From a virus: a stretch of 22,027 nt of DNA. Below are positions 15,036 to 20,898 of the stretch, one piece after another (the first letter of the stretch is position 1; each line of letters starts with the position of its first letter). The notes below the pieces were generated by a model, which searched no databases, had not been told where the DNA came from, and saw nothing but the letters and a program-made list of their open reading frames with translations. The stretch lies in IMG/VR virus record IMGVR_UViG_3300037193_001320, positions 1 to 22,027 of that record; one strand, 5' to 3'. The position numbers and the translations under genes are program-made.

Positions 15036-15098
15036 AAGAAGGCCGGCGCAGACCTCACCGTACCGCCGGCGCCTCCAAGGTCGGAAGGGGAACCGCCG

Positions 15099-15371
15099 AT
15101 GCTCAAGCAACAACGTGGCCCCTGGAAGGTCGACCTCAGCTTCGACGCCGCTGAGCTTCACGTCCGGCCTCGTGCCGACCTGGTGTGGCATCCGCTCACC
15201 GTCGCCTGCCCGTGCCGGCCGGCCGAGAGCACCGCCGATATCCGCGACGGCATGGGCGACGCGGTCGGCGACGTGGTGTCCCTGCCGGTGTTCGTCCACG
15301 TCGCGCTCGACGGCCGACCCGCCCCGCCTACCACATTGACCGCCCCGCCCGGCTCCATTTCGGGCGACTGA
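15099..15371 (+). CDS. Hypothetical protein (90 aa)
   Basis: ATG 15099 has a good GGAAGGGG site eight bases upstream, and the stop is at 15369-15371, 41 bases before the MuF-like gene. The product begins MLKQQRGPWKVDLSFDAAEL and has an AC-P-C pair in the middle (VACPCRP). It then looks beta-rich (DVVSLPVFVHVALDG) and ends in a Pro/Thr-rich tail. There is no signal peptide, membrane helix or family I recognise. Its position between the HNH unit and MuF suggests a head-module accessory gene, nothing more. Confidence 0.75.
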   Translation: MLKQQRGPWKVDLSFDAAELHVRPRADLVWHPLTVACPCRPAESTADIRDGMGDAVGDVVSLPVFVHVALDGRPAPPTTLTAPPGSISGD

Positions 15372-15412
15372 CGACGGGGCCGACCCGGTCCGCGAGACAA
15401 GGGGGACGGCGG

Positions 15413-16492
15413 GTGGCAGTCACCGACCGCACGCTGTGGCTGCTCGCCGAGCTCCGCGAACAGGTCGGCGGGAAAACCGACGACGTGGTACGCGACCTCA
15501 CCGCGGCGTGGGTGACCGCCTGGGACGAGGTGTCCGAGGCGTGGCGCCTGGCAATCGCCGAGATCATCGCCGAGTTCGTGGCGACGGGGGTGTGGCCGGC
15601 GCCGTGGAAGTTCGCTCGGCTGGCCCGGCTGAACACCACCGCGGTCCGCACCCAGCAAACCCTGGCCGTGCTCACTACCACCACGGTTGCGGCCGCCGGT
15701 GCCGGCGTGGACGAGGTGATCGCCGCGACCGTCGCCGCCGAACCGGCGATCATGGCGTCGCAGCTACCCGCCCAGCTCGCCGCGGCCGCCCTCAAAACGT
15801 ACGCCGAGAAGGTCGTCCCGTCGGCGCTCGAGGCGATCGCTCTACGCGCCCGGCAGCAGATCACCGTGACGACGTGGCCGCTGTCGCAGGAGGCGACCGA
15901 GGCGGTACGCCGTTCCCTGATCCGCGGGGTCGCCACCGGCGCGCACCCGACCGTCGCGGCCCGGGACATGCTGGACCGCGTCGAGGGGGACTTCAACGGC
16001 GGTCTCGCCCGGGCGTTGAACGTCGCCCGGACCGAAATGCTGGACGCGTACCGCGACGCGTCGGCGCATGTGCACCAGGTCAACGAGGACGTCCTCGACG
16101 GGTGGACGTGGATCGCCACCCTTGATCGGCGTACCTGTCCGGCCTGTTGGGGGATGCACGGCACCCACCATCCGCTGACACAGCAGGGCCCGTGGGATCA
16201 CCAGTCGGGGCGGTGCGCGCGGATGCCGAAGGTCCGAAGCTGGCGCGAGCTCGGCATCGACCTCGACGAGGACGACGACCTCACACCGAACGCGCAGCAG
16301 CGCTTCGACGACCTACCCGAGGCCGACCAGCGGGCGATCGTCGGCCCGGGCCGTCTCGCCATGCTCAACGCCGGGCAGATCACCCTCGCCGATCTGCCGG
16401 TGCGTAAGGACAACCCGGGCTGGCGTCCGTCGTATGTGCCCCGCAATCTCGCCCAGCTGGACCGGGTGGCCCGCCGCCGGCGGACACCGTGA
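15413..16492 (+). CDS. MuF-like phage head morphogenesis protein
   Basis: The protein belongs to the Mu gpF / SPP1 gp7-like group, minor head proteins that bind near the portal and help assembly and DNA ejection. The 359-residue product is mostly helical in its N-terminal 155 residues. The MuF domain at about 160-272 shows ALNVARTEMLDAYRDAS (201-217), GWTWIATLDRRTCPACWGMHG (230-250) and DHQSGRCARMP (262-272). C242, C245, H263 and C268 are the likely metal or core residues. Start GTG 15413 has AAGGGGG seven bases upstream; longer in-frame starts lack this. MuF is usually directly after portal. Here about 11 kb separates them, most of it the giant gene, so the head module looks expanded by insertion. 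Confidence 0.92.
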   Translation: MAVTDRTLWLLAELREQVGGKTDDVVRDLTAAWVTAWDEVSEAWRLAIAEIIAEFVATGVWPAPWKFARLARLNTTAVRTQQTLAVLTTTTVAAAGAGVDEVIAATVAAEPAIMASQLPAQLAAAALKTYAEKVVPSALEAIALRARQQITVTTWPLSQEATEAVRRSLIRGVATGAHPTVAARDMLDRVEGDFNGGLARALNVARTEMLDAYRDASAHVHQVNEDVLDGWTWIATLDRRTCPACWGMHGTHHPLTQQGPWDHQSGRCARMPKVRSWRELGIDLDEDDDLTPNAQQRFDDLPEADQRAIVGPGRLAMLNAGQITLADLPVRKDNPGWRPSYVPRNLAQLDRVARRRRTP

Positions 16493-16505
16493 GGCGGGGC
16501 TAGCT

Positions 16506-16566
16506 GTTCCCTGAGCCTCGCCGGCAGCCGTTCAGGGTTCCGGCCTCCAACCCTGAAGGAGGGAAC
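16506..16566 (+). promoter_or_regulatory. Leader with mutually exclusive pairings over a Shine-Dalgarno site
   Basis: Three pairings compete in this 61-base leader. TTCAGGGTT (16531-16539) pairs with AACCCTGAA (16549-16557), a 9-bp stem. GTTCCCT (16506-16512) pairs perfectly with AGGGAAC (16560-16566), which covers part of the ribosome site of the next gene. CCTCC in the loop (16544-16548) can pair with GGAGG (16558-16562) of the same site. CCCTGA at 16509-16514 can also take TCAGGG (16532-16537) from the 9-bp stem. This layout is typical of a translational switch. Function is inferred. Confidence 0.6.
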
Positions 16567-16803
16567 ATGACCGCTGACCTTTCGCCCCGTGCCCGCAGCG
16601 AGCTTGAGGCCCTGGCTCGGGTCCGCGGGCCCGGGCAGGCCGAGGCAATCCTCATCTCTCACCAGCGCCACGGCGGCGGCTGCCTGTGCGGTTGGGCCGA
16701 GTGGGGCCAGTCCCACGCCGGGCATCAGGTCGCAGAGCTTCGCAAGGCCGGGCTGCTCGCCGACGCGCCCGCGGATAGCCGGCTACCGGCCGCCGGCGAG
16801 TAG
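16567..16803 (+). CDS. Small protein with CxCGW...HxxH motif (78 aa)
   Basis: ATG 16567 has a near-perfect AGGAGGG site three bases upstream, one of the strongest in the window, embedded in the structured leader. The product has a helical first half and then GGGCLCGWAEWGQSHAGHQV. C39, C41, H50 and H53 could bind one zinc ion. Small proteins with this CxCGW...S.AGH pattern seem common in actinobacteria and their phages, but I know no assigned function. It is followed 30 bases later by another small gene on the same strand. Confidence 0.85.
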   Translation: MTADLSPRARSELEALARVRGPGQAEAILISHQRHGGGCLCGWAEWGQSHAGHQVAELRKAGLLADAPADSRLPAAGE

Positions 16804-16833
16804 GCCGCGGACATCAGAAAGGGTGCCAGCACC

Positions 16834-17082
16834 GTGAACGAGGCCCAGCGGCAACTCGCCGAACAATCCGCCCGCAACCTTGCCACCGCGGCCGCCGAGC
16901 AGGCCCCGGACCCCTCCGAGGAGGAGATCACCGGTGGGCGGTTCGCGTACGCCGCGTACGGCTCCCCGGGCGGCGCCGGCGACAAGACGTGGGATGGCCG
17001 GCCGATGCCTACCTGGGACGAGATGGGCGACCAGCAGCGCCGCGGGTGGATCGCCGTCGGGCGGGCCTTCCGCGACCGGTAG
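16834..17082 (+). CDS. Small conserved-looking phage protein (82 aa)
   Basis: GTG 16834 has GAAAGGG about ten bases upstream. The first half is a charged helix ending in an acidic PDPSEEEITGG stretch. The second half reads RFAYAAYG, DKTWDGRPMPTWDEMGDQQRRGWIAVGRAF, a compact Trp-rich helical motif of a type I have seen in small actinophage and actinobacterial proteins (Y..Y....G.pMP.W.e....Q..W...). No enzymatic residues stand out. It is probably cotranscribed with its neighbours. Confidence 0.82.
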   Translation: MNEAQRQLAEQSARNLATAAAEQAPDPSEEEITGGRFAYAAYGSPGGAGDKTWDGRPMPTWDEMGDQQRRGWIAVGRAFRDR

Positions 17083-17141
17083 ACACCCCGCGTCCCCCGC
17101 CCGGGCGCGCCGCCCAGCACGAGCAGGAGGAGTGCACCGCC

Positions 17142-18167
17142 ATGCCGGACACCACCAGCCTGACCACAATCGACGGCGTGACCACCGACGGGCACCGGGC
17201 ACGGGTCATCGTCGACATCACCGTCCCAGCCGCGGCCGAGCAGGTGTGGCCGCCGCCGATCGTGGTCGGCACCACGGTCAAGGAGGCCGACTTCGGCCTG
17301 TTCCGTGGCCGGGCGCGCGGGTCACGGTTCGCACGTACGTTCTCCCCGGACGGCCGGGGGTTTCTGCCCTGGTCGGCGCCGAACCGGCAGTTGCCTGACG
17401 GTGTGGCGGAGTTCCACTCCTGGAAGGACTGGCCGGCCGACACCACGGTCGTCGACGGCCTCACCGCGTGGCTGGACGCGATGCCGGCGCGCCTGCTCGA
17501 CGAGGCGCCGCTATTGCCGCACCTGCGCCCGTACGACCCGGATGGCTACAGCGACGGGCAACGCGACTCCGACGGGCTGTCCTGGCTGGTGACGTGGTGC
17601 CACGAGGGCGAACGCAACATGATCGAGGCCGGGATACCGGCCCGGGAGTGGCGGCGCCGGCACCGCCTCGCGTACAAGACGATCCGGCAGCACCGCCACG
17701 GGCACCGCGTCGGCTACATGAGCGTCGGCACGCTGACCTGGCTCGCGGCAACATCCGATCTGGCCCGGGGTGTCGTCAAGGGCGACTACGACCCGTTCGC
17801 GTGGTGGTCCGGCGTCGGTGACTTCGCCGCCATCGACTGCTACGCGCCCACGATCACGGAAGGCCGGGCAGCGCCGGCGATGTACCCGACCCCGGCGAAG
17901 TTCTTCGGGCCGCTTGTAGAGCTCGCCGCCGGCACCGGCCGCCGCCCGTTCGTGCCCGAGCTCGGCGTCGCCCGTCAGGGCGACCCGGCCGACACCGGTA
18001 CCCTCCGCGCGAACTGGATCACCAACTGTGTCCAGTACCTCGACAGCATCGGCACCGGTGGCGTCGCGTGGTGGGACGCCACCGGGTCGAAAGACTTCCG
18101 GCTCACCGACCCGGCCAGCGCCGCCGCCTGGTCGGCTGAGCTCACCCGCCGGAACCGCGACGGGTGA
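17142..18167 (+). CDS. TIM-barrel glycoside hydrolase-like protein
   Basis: The 341-residue product has the layout of a clan GH-A type (beta/alpha)8 glycosidase resembling family GH26. A first strand is near FGLFRGRARG (51-60). The candidate acid/base is in WCHEGERN (152-159, E155 or E157). Middle strands read VGYMSVGTLTW (190-200) and DFAAIDCYAP (227-236), the candidate nucleophile is in FVPELGVAR (270-278, E273), and a last strand is GGVAWWDATG (306-315). There is no signal peptide or membrane segment, so secretion is unlikely. A role on the virion against host-surface or extracellular glycans is inferred. A degenerate or non-catalytic barrel is also possible. Start ATG 17142 follows AGGAGGAG; in-frame codons upstream lack a site. 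The last 26 bases overlap, tail to tail, with a gene on the other strand. Confidence 0.72.
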   Translation: MPDTTSLTTIDGVTTDGHRARVIVDITVPAAAEQVWPPPIVVGTTVKEADFGLFRGRARGSRFARTFSPDGRGFLPWSAPNRQLPDGVAEFHSWKDWPADTTVVDGLTAWLDAMPARLLDEAPLLPHLRPYDPDGYSDGQRDSDGLSWLVTWCHEGERNMIEAGIPAREWRRRHRLAYKTIRQHRHGHRVGYMSVGTLTWLAATSDLARGVVKGDYDPFAWWSGVGDFAAIDCYAPTITEGRAAPAMYPTPAKFFGPLVELAAGTGRRPFVPELGVARQGDPADTGTLRANWITNCVQYLDSIGTGGVAWWDATGSKDFRLTDPASAAAWSAELTRRNRDG

Positions 18168-18795
18168 GCGCGGCCAGCGGCGACGGCCGGCCTCGTGGTG
18201 TAGCCCGCACCGCCGGCCAGTCGTACGCCGGGTCGGCGAGCAGCGCGTCCAGGTCCCCGGTGCGGAAGAGCAGCACCTTCGAGCTCCACTGCCCCCAATA
18301 CCAGCCGCACGACTTGATCCGCTCGGCCCGGACCAGGTGGTCAAAGTCGACGCGCCGGATCTGTAGGTAGCCTGCGGCCTGCTCGCTGTTCTGCCGCCGG
18401 CCCGCCACCGCGGCCGCTTTGAACGCTTCCACGTCGCGGAACGCCGCGATGCTGCGGCCGCAGTAGAGCGGGTGCCCCTTGTAGCTGCCGGCCCGGGCGA
18501 TCACACCGGCCCGGGCGAGCTCCACCACGGCGTCACGGTCCACCTCGACGCCCAGCCGCTCGGCCAGCGCCTCGGCGGCCTGCCACGCGCCGACGTCGGC
18601 GAGGTCGCCGACCTTCGCCCGGATCTCGGCCAGCTGCGCCCGGGCGGCGTCGACCACCTCGGCCGGCCACCGCCCGCCCGGCCCGGCCGGCGGGATCAGC
18701 CCGTCGTCCAGCGCCCGGGCGAATTCCCACCCGGCGAGGCCCAGCGCGTCCGGGAATTGCCGCGGCCCGTAGTCGCGTAGCTTCCGGGGGCTCAC
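18142..18795 (-). CDS. DNA-binding protein with three HTH-like units
   Basis: The 217-residue product is the last gene of a minus-strand cassette. I see three units of similar plan, each a helix-turn-helix followed by a short wing: residues about 13-50 (FPDALGLAGWEFARALDDGLIPP...GRWPAEVV), 70-122 (AEALAERLGVEVDRDAVVELARAGVIA...YCGRSIAAFRD) and 137-186 (EQAAGYLQIRRVDFDHLVRAERIKS...LFRTGDLDALL). The third resembles excisionase/MerR-type units. It ends with a GRPSPLAAL tail. This suggests specific DNA binding, perhaps as a regulator of the cassette. Start GTG 18795 overlaps the previous gene's stop (GTGA), which argues against the longer frame upstream. No strong ribosome site is visible, so coupling is likely. 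The 3' end overlaps the glycosidase-like gene by 26 bases. Confidence 0.8.
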   Translation of the reverse strand: MSPRKLRDYGPRQFPDALGLAGWEFARALDDGLIPPAGPGGRWPAEVVDAARAQLAEIRAKVGDLADVGAWQAAEALAERLGVEVDRDAVVELARAGVIARAGSYKGHPLYCGRSIAAFRDVEAFKAAAVAGRRQNSEQAAGYLQIRRVDFDHLVRAERIKSCGWYWGQWSSKVLLFRTGDLDALLADPAYDWPAVRATPRGRPSPLAALTRRGSGG

Positions 18796-19286
18796 GCGGG
18801 CACCAGCAGCGGCTCGGAGCAGCCACACGGGACACGCACCCAGTAGACGTTGCGCTTGTCGAAGGCCTGCATCGCCCACCAGCGGCGGCCGCGGCAGCTG
18901 GGGCACGCCTTGACGTCGCCCTGGTCGTCCTCGTCCTCGTCGTCGTCCCACGGCTCGTCGATCGGGTACAGGCCGAGCTCTTCGGGGTCGTCGTGCTGGT
19001 CGTTTCGGCAGCCGTCGTGCTCGGCCCGGCCGCAGCCGTGGCAGGTGCCGCAGAAGACCGGGCAGACCAGCACCGAGGTGGCATCGTCCGGGCCCATCTC
19101 TGCCGCCCAGTCACGCACCCCGGTACCGGTGCAGGTGCGGCATACGCCAGGCCCGGTGTACGGCGCCGGCAACGGCAGCTTCAGGCGCGGCCGCGGGTCG
19201 GTGACCTCGGCTAGCAGCCCGGACGTGTACTTCCCGGCGCCGGCGGCGGCCCGGGTGTCCTGCTTGCGTTTGCGGTTTTTAGTCAT
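18792..19286 (-). CDS. Cysteine-rich zinc-ribbon protein (164 aa)
   Basis: The product has a basic N-terminus (MTKNRKRKQ) and then several metal-binding knuckles: C49/C52 (CRTCTGTG), C75/C79 (CPVFC), C82/C85 (CHGC) with H90 and C93, C128/C131 (CPSCRGRR) and C154/C156. CxxCxGxG is the knuckle of the DnaJ central zinc domain, but there is no J domain here. An acidic run lies at 114-124. It is probably a nucleic-acid or protein-binding scaffold; function is unknown. Start ATG 19286 is preferred because GGAGAG lies four bases upstream; GTG 19298 overlaps that site. It is translationally coupled to the HTH gene downstream. The location after dpdA suggests a shared transcript. Confidence 0.82.
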   Translation of the reverse strand: MTKNRKRKQDTRAAAGAGKYTSGLLAEVTDPRPRLKLPLPAPYTGPGVCRTCTGTGVRDWAAEMGPDDATSVLVCPVFCGTCHGCGRAEHDGCRNDQHDDPEELGLYPIDEPWDDDEDEDDQGDVKACPSCRGRRWWAMQAFDKRNVYWVRVPCGCSEPLLVPA

Positions 19287-19325
19287 CGGACTCTCCACAC
19301 ACGAGACGCCCCACGCCCGCCCCGG

Positions 19326-19553
19326 TCAGTCGATGACAGCGACCAGCGCCCGCGATTCGGTGAACCTTCCCCTCAAGCGCCGGGAGGCGGCGTGGGCGCC
19401 CCGTGCGGCTTGGGTGCGGGCCGGCGAGATCAGCCCGAGGGCCAGCGGCCCATACCCCCCGATCGTAGGCCACCACCGGCGGTGGTCACCACAAGCCCGG
19501 GCGGGTGGCGTCCGCCCGTGGACGACGCCGGCGCCGGGCGTTCCGTCCCCCAC
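19326..19553 (-). CDS. Possible small protein overlapping the 3' end of dpdA
   Basis: Between dpdA (ending 19486) and the zinc-ribbon gene (19286) lies about 200 bases with one frame whose codons are GC-rich at third positions, as in real genes here. The frame reads WWPTIGGYGPLALGLISPART and later RGRFTESRALVAVID, then stops at 19326. The only visible start is a GTG at 19553, which overlaps dpdA by 68 bases and has GGGGAA too close to it. A frame on the same strand ending at 19279 is an alternative but has poorer codon use. I rate this as possible only. Confidence 0.35.
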   Translation of the reverse strand: MGDGTPGAGVVHGRTPPARACGDHRRWWPTIGGYGPLALGLISPARTQAARGAHAASRRLRGRFTESRALVAVID

Positions 19554-20643
19554 TTCCCCGGGGCGGCGGGCCGGCCGGTGCCGGCCACGCCATCCGGATC
19601 TCGCCGGCCGGGCCGTCCTCGATGACGACGGCCGGCGCCGGGACCTCGGCGACGACTCGGCCCTCCCGCTGGTCCGTGGTGACCGTGGCGAGGACCCGCT
19701 GGCGCCATGCCTGCGCGAACCGGGGGCAGTTGCGGCAGTCGGTCTGGTGGTCGCGGCACTCCGCCGGGCAGTCCCGGACGCACGCCCTGGTGCGGTGGTT
19801 GCAGCCGTCCAGGAGGTGGTTGTTCTTCCGGGCGTTCTCCGACCATGCGTACGAGTCGGCCGAGGCGAGCAGGTGCCCGATGATCGGCAGCGCCGAAATT
19901 TTCACGCCGAAGCCGTGCAGCTTGTAGCCGCGGGCGGCCAGCAGTTCGACCAGGGCGACGATTTCCGGCACGTCGCCGCGGCGGCAGATCGAGCCGAGGC
20001 CGACCCGCTCGGCGGTGAGGTCGACGCCGGCGGCTTCGTAGAGGTCGGCGCAGTAGAGGTAGTCGGCCGGCTCCCAGCCCTGCAACACCGGGATCCAAGG
20101 CACGTGCGGGTAGTTCTCCCGCAGCCAGAGGTAGTTCTCGACAGTCCACTCGATGTGCTCGCGGACGGTGGCGCCGGTGCGTTCCCGAACGATCGGCTCG
20201 CAGGGCCAATCCTGGGGGGCGACAAAATCGGGCATGCCGACATCCATGACGAACCGGGTCCACAGAGCGCCGTAGCTTTCGCAGTCCATCCACCACGGGT
20301 GCCGCTCACCGCGGACCTCGGAGGAGCCCGTGAGCGCCATGAACGCGCCCGAGTCCCCGAACCAGTTCCCCCACCGCTGGACCTTGAACCGGTCCGATTC
20401 GGTGTCGCGGTACCGGGCGAGGGTGTGCGCCGGAACCATGAGCGGCACGTCGTGGGGCAGGTCAGCGAGCCAGTTCGGGCGGGCGCCGAGGTAGTAGGTC
20501 AGCGGCTTCCGCTTGCGGGTGCCGTCCTGCTCAAACCGGTCGGGGTGCTCGATGCGTTCGCAGGCGAGTTCCCACGCAAGGAACGCGGCAACGTCGGCGT
20601 CTTCGTCTCCGGTCGCCGGGGGCAGTTCGGGCCGTGCTCGCAT
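19486..20643 (-). CDS. dpdA: DpdA-like 7-deazaguanine DNA transglycosylase
   Basis: DpdA enzymes are relatives of tRNA-guanine transglycosylase that swap guanine in DNA for a 7-deazaguanine such as preQ0. In phages this shields the genome from restriction. The 385-residue product shows the family landmarks: GDSGAF with D97, VAPQDWP with D145, IPVLQGW (184-190), VGLGSICRRGD (214-224), LHGFGVK (242-248) and SADSYAWS (261-268), where D263 fits the nucleophile. After the barrel comes a Cys/His cluster (C281, H283, C288, C292, C296, H299, C303, C306) replacing the CxCxxC...H zinc site of tRNA enzymes. A basic, Arg-rich tail ends the protein. Start ATG 20643 follows GAGAGG by eight bases. No preQ0-synthesis genes (folE, queC, queD, queE) occur in the window, so the base must come from genes elsewhere or from the host. 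It leads a minus-strand cassette inside the head module. Confidence 0.85.
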   Translation of the reverse strand: MRARPELPPATGDEDADVAAFLAWELACERIEHPDRFEQDGTRKRKPLTYYLGARPNWLADLPHDVPLMVPAHTLARYRDTESDRFKVQRWGNWFGDSGAFMALTGSSEVRGERHPWWMDCESYGALWTRFVMDVGMPDFVAPQDWPCEPIVRERTGATVREHIEWTVENYLWLRENYPHVPWIPVLQGWEPADYLYCADLYEAAGVDLTAERVGLGSICRRGDVPEIVALVELLAARGYKLHGFGVKISALPIIGHLLASADSYAWSENARKNNHLLDGCNHRTRACVRDCPAECRDHQTDCRNCPRFAQAWRQRVLATVTTDQREGRVVAEVPAPAVVIEDGPAGEIRMAWPAPAGPPPRGSGGRNARRRRRPRADATRPGLW

Positions 20644-20690
20644 CGTGTCTGCCTCTCGTCTCGCTGCCCGGTGTCCGGCCGAGCAACGCG

Positions 20691-20699
20691 AGCATATCA
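20691..20699 (-). promoter_or_regulatory. Possible extended -10 promoter for the dpdA cassette
   Basis: On the minus strand TG-A-TATGCT reads as an extended -10 element, in the only AT-rich stretch near here (about 20690-20755). It would start transcription roughly 40 bases before the dpdA ATG. The -35 region is poor. The same stretch has TAAAAT at 20707-20712 on the plus strand, a -10-like match without a -35. Confidence 0.35.
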
Positions 20700-20737
20700 C
20701 CCGAACTAAAATCGCGAAACCTCGGATTGGTGTAGTG

Positions 20738-20850
20738 CAGCCGCTGAAAAATTGCGGGCGCTGACCTACAAACCACCACCGCGCTTTCCCGGCCGAATCC
20801 GGCCGGCAGACAGGCCCGGGCCTCGCTGTAGGCGCGGGCCTGTTTCCTTT
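20738..20850 (+). terminator. Structured leader ending in an intrinsic terminator-like hairpin
   Basis: The 255-base divergent spacer holds three hairpins in a row on the + strand. CAGC+CGC pairs with GCG+GCTG (20738-20763, three-base bulge). CCGGCC pairs with GGCCGG (20789-20806). The strongest is CAGGCCCG (20811-20818) with CGGGCCTG (20835-20842), with an inner GCCT/AGGC stem, followed directly by TTTCCTTT. The last looks like a real terminator in + direction, yet no + gene lies upstream for 2.5 kb. It may attenuate the protease transcript or end a small RNA. Confidence 0.6.
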
Positions 20851-20898
20851 CCGCACCAGGCCCCACCTGGGCCGCAACCGAGCCCGGGAGGTCTCGCC

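Noticed and set aside
15019-15040. CRISPR repeat, because CCCCGC..GCGGGGAA resembles type I-E repeats
   Set aside because: Only one copy is present, with no regularly spaced partners and no cas genes.
18796-18951. N-terminal extension of the HTH protein
   Set aside because: The extension overlaps the zinc-ribbon gene, is Arg/Gly-rich without motif, and the GTGA overlap at 18795 gives a better start.
18792-19286. DnaJ chaperone, based on CxxCxGxG knuckles
   Set aside because: No J domain (HPD motif) and no C-terminal substrate domain are present.
18850-20709. 619-codon open frame on the plus strand across dpdA and the zinc-ribbon gene
   Set aside because: The minus-strand products have recognisable motifs. 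This frame gives Arg/Pro-rich sequence without motifs and spans the divergent promoter region.
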